From an uncultured Anaerosporobacter sp. (GTDB lineage Bacteria > Bacillota > Clostridia > Lachnospirales > Lachnospiraceae): a stretch of DNA of 8,332 bases. Below the pieces are notes generated by a model. That model saw only the letters and a list, made by a program, of their open reading frames with translations. It made no database searches and was not told where the DNA came from. The stretch's first letter is position 1. Each line of letters starts with the position of its first letter. This document shows, in pieces, positions 1 through 5,164 of this stretch. The position numbers and the translations under genes are program-made. Location: the NCBI GenBank assembly GCA_945787925.1, contig CALZJY010000074.1, positions 1 to 8,332 on the forward strand, in the 5' to 3' direction.

Positions 1-729
1 CTGCTTTGCTGGTATATGGAAAAGTTTTTCCCATTAGGAAAGGTGGCAGTGCGAATCATGTCTCCAGTATCCAAGAAGTTATTCCAAGTAGAGCTTCCAA
101 ATAAGAAAGCGATGAATCAGATTCAAGTGTTCTATGCAAGGCTGATTGAGTTGCAGGAGCTATTAAAAGACAAAGAAGTCTGCTCTATCCGTCTAGTCAC
201 GGTTCCTGAAAAAATGATCGTAGAAGAGACGAAGAGAAATTATATGTATATGAACCTCTATAACTATAACGTGGATGGCATTTTTATCAATCGAGTGCTT
301 CCAAAGGAGTTAGAAAATGAATTCTTTGAGGAATGGAAAGTAATCCAGAAAACGTATATCGATGAGCTGCATGCAGTATTTGGAACGGTTCCAATGTATG
401 AGGTTCCATGGTATGGCACGGACCTGATGGGGATTGAAGCGATTCGTCAGCTTGCAAAAGATGCCTTTCAGGGAAAACAGGATGTATTCTCCATCTGGAT
501 TCGAAAGGAAGGGGAGCATTACGAACAGACGAAAGACGGATATGAGTTGCAGCTCTATCTTCCCTCCCTTAAGAAGGAGGATGTGGATGTTAGTCTTTCT
601 GGTAGCGATGTGATTGTGAAGATTGGAAATTATAAAAGAAATATTCCGATGCCAAACGTGCTTCGAGGTCTTGCAGTGACAGGTGCGACTTTTAAAGAAG
701 AAACCTTGGTAATCGGGTTTGCGAAATAG
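1..729 (+). CDS. ArsA/Get3-family ATPase with C-terminal Hsp20-like domain (5'-truncated by window)
   Basis: The reading frame is open from base 1, so the N-terminal ATP-binding half lies upstream of the window. The ATG at 16 is internal and has no ribosome binding site. The visible 242 residues align with the second half of the downstream ATPase. Both share the block around IRLVTVPEK, KRN and NVDGIFINRVLP, with 20 of 42 residues identical by eye. The last ~80 residues (about 487-726) contain GYELQLYLP, a VIVKIGNYKRNIPMP stretch and a final GATFKEETLVIGF, which fits the alpha-crystallin/Hsp20-like domain found at the C-terminus of bacterial ArsA relatives and of Get3d. The family uses ATP-driven dimer rearrangement to handle client proteins (Get3) or arsenite (ArsA). 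The client here is unknown. The stop codon overlaps the ribosome binding site of the next gene, so the two are translationally close. The family call is secure; the role is inferred. Confidence 0.9.
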   Translation: MLCWYMEKFFPLGKVAVRIMSPVSKKLFQVELPNKKAMNQIQVFYARLIELQELLKDKEVCSIRLVTVPEKMIVEETKRNYMYMNLYNYNVDGIFINRVLPKELENEFFEEWKVIQKTYIDELHAVFGTVPMYEVPWYGTDLMGIEAIRQLAKDAFQGKQDVFSIWIRKEGEHYEQTKDGYELQLYLPSLKKEDVDVSLSGSDVIVKIGNYKRNIPMPNVLRGLAVTGATFKEETLVIGFAK

Positions 730-740
730 GAGGGTTCTTT

Positions 741-980
741 ATGAATAAGGAATTTATAAAAAAGATGAGACAGGCAAATCAGCTACAGCGGGAGGCAATC
801 GCATCCTTGTTTCCTGATGTGATGCAGGACCATTTACAAGTGATCCGCAGCGAAATGAAGGCGATGGCAGGAGATTTGGTAAAAGAGACAGCAAAAAAGG
901 GAATGGAATATTATCAGGAAACCTCGGTGGTGAATGGAGAGACAAAAGGAAAGAGTGTAAATAAGGTTAACATTCAATAA
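741..980 (+). CDS. Small helical protein of unknown function between two ArsA-type ATPases
   Basis: A 79-residue protein starting at ATG 741, with a strong GGAGGG site at 729-734 that overlaps the previous stop. I do not recognise a named family. Residues ~2-60 look continuously helical and amphipathic, with charged residues spaced between Leu, Ile, Met and Val. Within them is the stretch ASLFPDVMQDHLQVIRSEMK, where a Pro-containing break precedes a His-Leu-x-x-x-Arg-x-Glu pattern. The last ~18 residues are polar and probably disordered. There is no signal peptide, membrane segment or cysteine. The gene sits 11 nt after one ATPase gene and 22 nt before the other, so it is almost certainly made with them. 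An adaptor, dimer-bridging or client-binding role for the ATPase pair is the natural guess, but this is inference from position only. Confidence 0.8.
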   Translation: MNKEFIKKMRQANQLQREAIASLFPDVMQDHLQVIRSEMKAMAGDLVKETAKKGMEYYQETSVVNGETKGKSVNKVNIQ

Positions 981-1002
981 ATGGGGAGAAGGAGGAAGTG
1001 GC

Positions 1003-2163
1003 ATGAGGATTTTATTATATACAGGAAAAGGCGGAGTAGGAAAGACGAGCATTGCGGCAGCGACGGCAGTAAGAGAGGCAAGAAAGGGGAAGAATGTCAT
1101 GATTATGAGTACGGATCAGGCACACAGCCTTGGAGATTCGTTTGGAGTATCCCTTGGAAATGAGCCTACTAAGATTGAGGATAACCTTTATGGAATCGAA
1201 GTGGATTCCATTATTGAGGGAGAAAAGGCATGGGGCAATATGAAGGCGTATCTAAAGCAGTTCCTTACTTCGAAAGCAGAAGGTGGAATCGAGGCAGAGG
1301 AATTATTGGTATTTCCAGGATTAGAGGAATTGTTCTCCTTGTTCAAAGTATCCGACCTTTATGAAGAGGCGGCTTATGACTTGTTAATCGTAGACTGTGC
1401 GCCAACGGGGGAGACCTTATCCTTGCTACAATTTCCAGAACGGTTTGGAAACTTTATTCGCAACGTATTGCCTATGAAACGCAAGGCAACGAAGATTGCA
1501 GGCCCAGCCATGGAGAAGGTGACGAAGATTCCAATGCCTAAAGATAGCGTATTCGAGGATATCGAACGACTCGATGAGAAGCTAGCCAAATTACAAGGAA
1601 TCTTAAAGAACCCCGAAGTAACGACGATTCGAATTGTCACGACACCAGAGAGAATCGTAATCAAAGAAGCAAAACGGAATTTTACTTACCTGCATCTGTA
1701 TGAATACGTAGTGGACGCAATCATTGTAAATAAGGTATATCCAAGGAAGTCTATGGATGGCTACTTTGAAAAATGGATGCAGTTACAGGAAGAAGGACAG
1801 AAAGAGATTCGGGAAAGTTTTGGAGACGTACCGATCTTCTCGTTAGAGCTACAACGGCATGAGCTTCGAAGCAGCGCCTATTTAGAAGAGGCGGCAGAAA
1901 AGGTGTATGGAGAGGTGGATGCCAGCGCAGTGTTATTTAAAGAACAGGTATTCATGGTGGAAAAAGAGGGCGATGGCTATCAGATGAGGTGGCACCTTCC
2001 ATTTGCAAGAAAGGATGAAATGGAGCTCAATCAAAAAGGGGATGAAATCCTAGTAGAGATCAAGAATGAGCGCCGTTGCATTACACTTCCAGAGTTATTA
2101 AAGGGACGGGAAATCACAGGAGCAAAGTTTAAGGAAGGATGGCTCACCATCGCATTTGCATAA
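1003..2163 (+). CDS. ArsA/Get3-family ATPase with C-terminal Hsp20-like domain (complete)
   Basis: A 386-residue cytosolic P-loop ATPase of the ArsA/Get3 (TRC40) family. The start at ATG 1003 is preceded by GGAGG at 991-995. The deviant Walker A motif GKGGVGKT is at residues 8-15 with signature Lys9. Switch I reads DQAHSLGD (38-45), where most of the family has DPAHS. Walker B/switch II is LLIVDCAPTGETL (127-139). A helical subdomain follows, then the conserved KRN and VVDAIIVNKVYP block (~208-248), and an Hsp20-like beta domain from ~316 to the end (QMRWHLPF through GAKFKEGWLTIAFA). There is no CxxC zinc motif as in eukaryotic Get3. The cysteines used by E. coli ArsA to bind arsenite are not evident; the only Cys residues are 132 and one near 349. 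This makes arsenite pumping unlikely and a Get3d-like client-handling role more likely. The adjacent paralogue suggests a possible heterodimer. Confidence 0.93.
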   Translation: MRILLYTGKGGVGKTSIAAATAVREARKGKNVMIMSTDQAHSLGDSFGVSLGNEPTKIEDNLYGIEVDSIIEGEKAWGNMKAYLKQFLTSKAEGGIEAEELLVFPGLEELFSLFKVSDLYEEAAYDLLIVDCAPTGETLSLLQFPERFGNFIRNVLPMKRKATKIAGPAMEKVTKIPMPKDSVFEDIERLDEKLAKLQGILKNPEVTTIRIVTTPERIVIKEAKRNFTYLHLYEYVVDAIIVNKVYPRKSMDGYFEKWMQLQEEGQKEIRESFGDVPIFSLELQRHELRSSAYLEEAAEKVYGEVDASAVLFKEQVFMVEKEGDGYQMRWHLPFARKDEMELNQKGDEILVEIKNERRCITLPELLKGREITGAKFKEGWLTIAFA

Positions 2164-2254
2164 TCTGAGAAGAAACTCACGGGACCCCGTAAAATCGCAT
2201 ATGATATAGCAGAAGTTAGTTACTGTGATAGTATAGGTAAGGGGAATGTGAAAG
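2164..2254 (+). other. Intergenic gap between ATPase and acetyltransferase genes
   Basis: Ninety-one bases with no hairpin followed by a T run, so nothing here would stop transcription from the ATPase genes. A short inverted repeat (ACGGG and CCCGT, around 2178-2191) has too small a loop and no U tract to be a terminator. AT-rich stretches near 2200-2235 could hold a weak internal promoter, but I see no convincing -35/-10 pair. Confidence 0.5.
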
Positions 2255-2818
2255 ATGATGGAGAACATAGACTCCTGGTACGACAAGGTTCCTGTAGTAT
2301 ACACAAAGAATCTCATTCTGCGGCCATTTAAACAAAAGGACTTGCCAGAGGTGAAGGATGTGTACCAAGACAAATCTTTGTATCGGTTTTTAGGAAGGAA
2401 TCAGAATGCGCTGGAGCAACATCCAGAATATTTATTTGATCGAGAAGTGTATGATCCAAGGAAGGAAAATATGCTACGCTGGGGAATCGCAAAAAGCGGG
2501 GATGACAAGATTATTGGTGAGCTCATGCTTTATGACATAGAGGGAAAAGAAAGATGCAAGATTGGCTGTCGAGTGGCAAAACGATATCATTCCCAAGGGG
2601 TTGCCACGGAGGCGAATTTGGGGCTGATTAATTATTTTGATCAGAAGGGAGTGTTTCCAATTCTTCAAGCCGACGTGATGAGAGGGCATGCGGTGTCTTG
2701 CCATACCTTGGAGAAATGCGGATTTAGAAAGACGGACCAGTTATTTTTAGGAAGGTATTATGTCTATCTATATGATTATTCCACTCATCAGGAGAGAAAG
2801 GAAAAAGGATGGTTTTAA
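2255..2818 (+). CDS. GNAT-family N-acetyltransferase (RimJ/RimL type)
   Basis: A 187-residue cytosolic acetyltransferase, normal length for the RimJ/RimL-like GNAT group, which transfers acetyl from acetyl-CoA to an amine on a protein or small molecule. Family marks are the opening NLILRPFKQKDL (19-30) and IIGELMLYDI (86-95). The acetyl-CoA pyrophosphate loop RYHSQGVATEA is at 110-120. The C-terminal GHAVSCHTLEKCGF (144-157) matches the usual N-x-x-S-x-x-(V/L)-(L/M)-E-K-x-G-F pattern except that Gly-His replaces the common Glu-Asn. Two ATGs lie in tandem (2255 and 2258). AAGGGG at 2239-2244 serves either, so the start is uncertain by one residue. The gene is 91 nt after the ATPase gene with no terminator between, and is followed by a strong terminator, so it may be the last gene of that operon. 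The substrate cannot be read from the sequence. Confidence 0.9.
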   Translation: MMENIDSWYDKVPVVYTKNLILRPFKQKDLPEVKDVYQDKSLYRFLGRNQNALEQHPEYLFDREVYDPRKENMLRWGIAKSGDDKIIGELMLYDIEGKERCKIGCRVAKRYHSQGVATEANLGLINYFDQKGVFPILQADVMRGHAVSCHTLEKCGFRKTDQLFLGRYYVYLYDYSTHQERKEKGWF

Positions 2819-2822
2819 AGTT

Positions 2823-2864
2823 AAAGCTAGCGTCTGAGATGGATGGCTAGCTTTTTCTTTTTTT
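2823..2864 (+). terminator. Intrinsic terminator after the acetyltransferase gene
   Basis: The arms AAAGCTAGC (2823-2831) and GCTAGCTTT (2846-2854) form a perfect 9-bp stem around a 14-nt loop. They are followed by a T-rich tract to 2864 broken by a single C. It lies 4 nt after the acetyltransferase stop codon and separates block 1 from the NfeD-flotillin operon. Confidence 0.9.
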
Positions 2865-2967
2865 GTGTAGGAAAGCTGGAAAAATGACAGTAATCCTCGG
2901 AATTATTACATAGTATGGAATTGCCAGACAGTAATCGAGTAGAATTAAGAAAATATGTACGTTGTAT

Positions 2968-2972
2968 GGAGG
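2968..2972 (+). promoter_or_regulatory. Ribosome binding site that fixes the NfeD-like start at 2980
   Basis: GGAGG at 2968-2972 sits 7 nt before ATG 2980. The longer reading frame opens with TTG at 2962, upstream of this site, and would encode the binding site itself as Gly-Gly. The ATG at 2980 is therefore the real start. Confidence 0.85.
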
Positions 2973-2979
2973 AAGGACA

Positions 2980-3531
2980 ATGGAAACAGTATTTGAACTA
3001 TGTTTTTGTGTAGGGTTAATTGTCATCCTTGTTTCATTCTTATTAGGACAGGTCGTAAATATTTGTGGGTTAGATGGATTGGATTGGAGCATCGCTGATG
3101 TCTCGTTGCCAATTCCATTTAGCCCATTACTCGTCTTTTTATTTCTTACGATCTTTGGTGGCGGGGGCATGCTCGTCCAAAGATATGTGGGGAAACGATT
3201 TGTCGTGATAGGAATCATAGGAGTAGTAATCGTAGCATTAGGAATCTGTCTCCTAATCCATAGGTACATATTACTGCCTCTAAAGAAGGCGGAGAATACC
3301 AGTACGGCATCGAAAGAAGAACTTATTGGATTGCTGGCAAAGGTAAATGAACGAATTCCTGCGGATGGCTTTGGAGAAATCACATATGTGATTCATGGAA
3401 ACAGTTATGTTGCACCTGCAAAGTCAGCCACAGGAGAGATGATTCCGATAGGGACAGAAGTATCCATCTGTTGGATTGAAGACTATGTCTTTTTTGTAGT
3501 CCAACTAGAGGAAGTTGATAGGAGGAAATAG
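2980..3531 (+). CDS. NfeD-like (YuaF-type) membrane protein, flotillin partner
   Basis: A 183-residue membrane protein. Three hydrophobic segments are visible: ~4-28, ~48-66 (with a GGGG run at its end) and ~74-100. A soluble C-terminal domain (~115-178) of short beta strands reads like the OB-fold of NfeD proteins, e.g. GFGEITYVIHGNSYVAPAKS, then IPIGTEVSICWIED and FFVVQLEEV. Length and layout match Bacillus subtilis YuaF, which is encoded next to the flotillin FloT and acts with it at the membrane. Here too the flotillin gene follows after 2 nt, with its ribosome binding site overlapping this stop, so the two are co-expressed. NfeD proteins of this short class lack the serine protease domain, and none is seen here. 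The family call rests on topology, the C-terminal domain and the neighbour. No clear sigma-W type promoter is visible upstream. Confidence 0.85.
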   Translation: METVFELCFCVGLIVILVSFLLGQVVNICGLDGLDWSIADVSLPIPFSPLLVFLFLTIFGGGGMLVQRYVGKRFVVIGIIGVVIVALGICLLIHRYILLPLKKAENTSTASKEELIGLLAKVNERIPADGFGEITYVIHGNSYVAPAKSATGEMIPIGTEVSICWIEDYVFFVVQLEEVDRRK

Positions 3532-3533
3532 GT

Positions 3534-4979
3534 ATGCCATTAAACACTATTTTTATCGTAGGGGGAATCGTGCTTGCGATTCTGTTCATCATTCTATTAT
3601 TTCTTGCAATGTGGAAGAGAGTGCCACAGGACAAGGCAATCGTAGTTACTGGTTTGAAAAAGAAAGTTATTTCTGGTGGCGGTGGATTCGTGATTCCACT
3701 ATTAGAGCGCTACGATAAGATTTCTTTGGAAAATATGAAGATTGAAGTAAAAACCGAAGGCGCTAGAACCGAACAAGGCGTGGATATCCGTGCCGACGGT
3801 GTTGCAGTCATCAAAGTAAAATCCGATAGGGAAAGCATTTTAAATGCAACCGAACAGTTCAATACAGGGAATGAAGCAAAGACGATCAATACGATCAAGG
3901 ATACGGCAAAGGACGTATTAGAGGGTAAGCTTCGTGAAATTATCTCAAAGATGACAGTAGAGGAAATTTATAAGGACCGTGAAGTATTCGCATCCCAAGT
4001 ACAGGAAGTTGCAGCTGTTGGTCTTGCTACCATGGGCTTAGAATTAAAGGCGTTTACGATCCGTGATATTTCGGATAAGAATGGATATTTAGAAGCGTTA
4101 GGAAAACCTCGCATTGCAGAAGTAAAGAAGAATGCGGCAATTGCGGAGGCTGAGGCATTAAAAGAGACCAAGGTAAAGACGTCCCAATCCGAACAGGCAG
4201 GTGCGGAAGCGAAAATCCTAGCAGAAACCTATGTTGCTAAGGCAAATAAGGAAAAGGAATTACAAATCCAAGCCTATCGTGAAGAACAAGAAACTGCCAA
4301 GGCGAAAGCAGATGCGGCATATGAGATCGAAAAGAACCGTGTAGCAAAAGAAGTAACAGAAACTGCAATGCTAGTCGAATTTACGAAGAAGGAAAAAGAG
4401 ACGGAGATTCAGGAAAAAGAAGCACTTCGTCGTGAAAAGGAATTACTTGCTACCGTAAACAAACAAGCGGATGCCGAACAATACCGTTTACAAAAACAAG
4501 CGGATGCTGAAAAATATCGCCAGGAAAAAGAAGCCGATGCAAAACAATATACCGAATTAAAACAAGCAGAAGCAATCAGTAAGGCGACTAAGATCAAAGC
4601 TGAGGCGGAAGCGGAAGCCATCCGTATGAAAGGGGAGGCAGAAGCAGAAGCTATCTTAGCAAAAGGTAAGGCGGAGGCCGAAACGATGCAGAAGAAAGCC
4701 GAAGCATATAAGCAATATAATGAAGCCGCAATCACGCAGATGATCATTGAGAAGCTTCCTGAACTCGCAAGTGCCGTGGCTGCACCTCTTGCGAAGACGG
4801 ACAAGATTGTCATCATCGATAGTGGAAGTACGGGAGATGGCCCAACGGGTGCTGGGAAGGTGACGAACTATGTCACGGATATTGTAAGCAAGCTGCCAGA
4901 GACGGTAGAAGCGGTAACTGGTGTGAACATTATGGATGTGATTAAGAATAAGATCGTAGATCAAGGCTCGGAAGAATAG
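3534..4979 (+). CDS. floT: Flotillin (SPFH-domain membrane scaffold protein)
   Basis: A 481-residue flotillin. GGAGG at 3521-3525 is 8 nt before ATG 3534. Residues 6-27 form one hydrophobic membrane segment. The SPFH/band-7 domain covers ~28-200, with GGGGFVIPLLERYDKISLENM, DIRADGVAVIKV and GLELKAFTIRDISDKNGYLEALGKPRIAEV recognisable as flotillin core sequence. A very long Ala/Glu/Lys coiled coil follows (~190-397). The C-terminal signature MIIEKLPELASAVAAPLAKTDKIVIIDSG is at 403-431, then a Gly-rich link and a short helical tail. Flotillins oligomerise at the inner face of the membrane, organise ordered lipid microdomains, and affect signalling, secretion and cell-wall enzymes. The NfeD-like gene upstream and terminator downstream define a two-gene operon as in Bacillus yuaF-yuaG(floT). 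The length is close to FloT. The symbol is given by family likeness. Confidence 0.96.
   Translation: MPLNTIFIVGGIVLAILFIILLFLAMWKRVPQDKAIVVTGLKKKVISGGGGFVIPLLERYDKISLENMKIEVKTEGARTEQGVDIRADGVAVIKVKSDRESILNATEQFNTGNEAKTINTIKDTAKDVLEGKLREIISKMTVEEIYKDREVFASQVQEVAAVGLATMGLELKAFTIRDISDKNGYLEALGKPRIAEVKKNAAIAEAEALKETKVKTSQSEQAGAEAKILAETYVAKANKEKELQIQAYREEQETAKAKADAAYEIEKNRVAKEVTETAMLVEFTKKEKETEIQEKEALRREKELLATVNKQADAEQYRLQKQADAEKYRQEKEADAKQYTELKQAEAISKATKIKAEAEAEAIRMKGEAEAEAILAKGKAEAETMQKKAEAYKQYNEAAITQMIIEKLPELASAVAAPLAKTDKIVIIDSGSTGDGPTGAGKVTNYVTDIVSKLPETVEAVTGVNIMDVIKNKIVDQGSEE
4461..4724 (+). repeat. Eight tandem 33-bp units encoding 11-residue coiled-coil repeats in flotillin
   Basis: Flotillin residues 310-397 divide without gaps into eight 11-residue units: KQADAEQYRLQ, KQADAEKYRQE, KEADAKQYTEL, KQAEAISKATK, IKAEAEAEAIR, MKGEAEAEAIL, AKGKAEAETMQ and KKAEAYKQYNE. 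Position 2 is Lys or Gln, and positions 4-5 are mostly Asp/Glu-Ala. An 11-residue (hendecad) period gives an almost straight or slightly right-handed coiled coil rather than the usual left-handed heptad coil. At DNA level the first two units are the most alike. Confidence 0.85.
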
Positions 4980-4987
4980 AAGAAAAT

Positions 4988-5020
4988 GGTTCCTCTTTGT
5001 ATTAAGGAGGGACCTTTTTT
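4988..5020 (+). terminator. Intrinsic terminator after flotillin
   Basis: GGTTCCTCTTT (4988-4998) pairs with AAGGAGGGACC (5004-5014) as an 11-bp stem with two G-T wobbles and a 5-nt loop. Six T residues follow directly (5015-5020). It begins 9 nt after the flotillin stop. Confidence 0.93.
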
Positions 5021-5072
5021 GTACCTATCCTGCAATTACTATATCGAAAAAAGACTATAAGGAATATGGAAA

Positions 5073-5090
5073 ATATGTCGAAATACATAT
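5073..5090 (+). promoter_or_regulatory. Inverted repeat upstream of the surface-protein promoter
   Basis: ATATGT (5073-5078) and ACATAT (5085-5090) form a perfect 6-bp inverted repeat with a 6-nt spacer in AT-rich DNA. It overlaps the upstream Spo0A-like site. In such AT-rich sequence a short palindrome can arise by chance. Confidence 0.3.
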
Positions 5091-5112
5091 ATGATATTTT
5101 TTATTTGACGAA
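5076..5112 (+). promoter_or_regulatory. Two Spo0A-box-like sites upstream of the surface-protein gene
   Basis: TGTCGAA at 5076-5082 and TGACGAA at 5106-5112 both match the Spo0A box core TGNCGAA in the same orientation. Their starts are 30 bp apart, about three helical turns. The second overlaps the candidate -35 hexamer (5105-5110), the position typical of Spo0A-activated sigma-A promoters. A near match, TATCGAA, lies at 5042-5048. The motif is established for Spo0A in Bacillus and clostridia. Its use here is inferred. Confidence 0.45.
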
Positions 5113-5132
5113 AAAAGAAGTATGAGTTAAAT
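5105..5132 (+). promoter_or_regulatory. Candidate sigma-A promoter for the secreted Big_2 protein
   Basis: TTGACG (5105-5110) matches the -35 consensus at five of six positions. TTAAAT (5127-5132) is a fair -10 at 16-nt spacing; TAAATT one base later gives 17. AT-rich DNA lies upstream (5085-5104), like an UP element. Start of transcription would fall near 5139, giving a leader of about 25 nt. It lies between the flotillin terminator and the next gene, where a promoter is required. Confidence 0.6.
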
Positions 5133-5144
5133 TACTATAGTAAT
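5131..5144 (+). promoter_or_regulatory. 14-bp perfect palindrome at the predicted transcription start
   Basis: ATTACTATAGTAAT is its own reverse complement and covers the predicted start site just after the -10. That is where a dimeric repressor would block initiation. No regulator gene in the window points to its identity, and the AT-rich context weakens the case. Confidence 0.35.
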
Positions 5145-5152
5145 AAGAAATG

Positions 5153-5158
5153 AGGGAG
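5153..5158 (+). promoter_or_regulatory. Ribosome binding site that fixes the secreted protein start at 5165
   Basis: AGGGAG at 5153-5158 is 6 nt before ATG 5165. An in-frame ATG at 5150 lies upstream of this site with no binding site of its own. Starting at 5165 also gives a clean signal peptide with Arg-Lys right after Met. Confidence 0.8.
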
Positions 5159-5164
5159 AAACAG

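Noticed and set aside
981..1163. A 60-codon + strand frame starting at 981
   Set aside because: It overlaps the true ATPase start in another frame, encodes the ribosome binding site as Arg-rich sequence, and has no family features.
1..2163. Arsenic resistance operon
   Set aside because: Only the ATPase family name suggests it. No arsR, arsB, arsC or arsD is visible and the metal-binding cysteines of ArsA are not evident.
2178..2191. Short inverted repeat as a terminator for the ATPase genes
   Set aside because: The stem is 4-5 bp with a tiny loop and no following T run.
2884..2912. Promoter for the NfeD-flotillin operon (ATGACA with TACATA at 17 nt)
   Set aside because: The -10 matches only three of six positions, and neither this nor a sigma-W-like AAC/CGTA pair is convincing, though a promoter must exist in this gap.
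2847..3383. A 178-codon open frame on the minus strand over the NfeD-like gene
   Set aside because: It runs through the terminator tail and the NfeD-like coding region, has no ribosome binding site or recognisable domain, and the + strand gene is well supported.
4409..4816. A 135-codon open frame on the minus strand, Ala/Ser rich
   Set aside because: It is the mirror of the Ala/Glu-rich flotillin coiled coil. Repeated GCx and GAx codons leave the opposite strand free of stops. There is no ribosome binding site.
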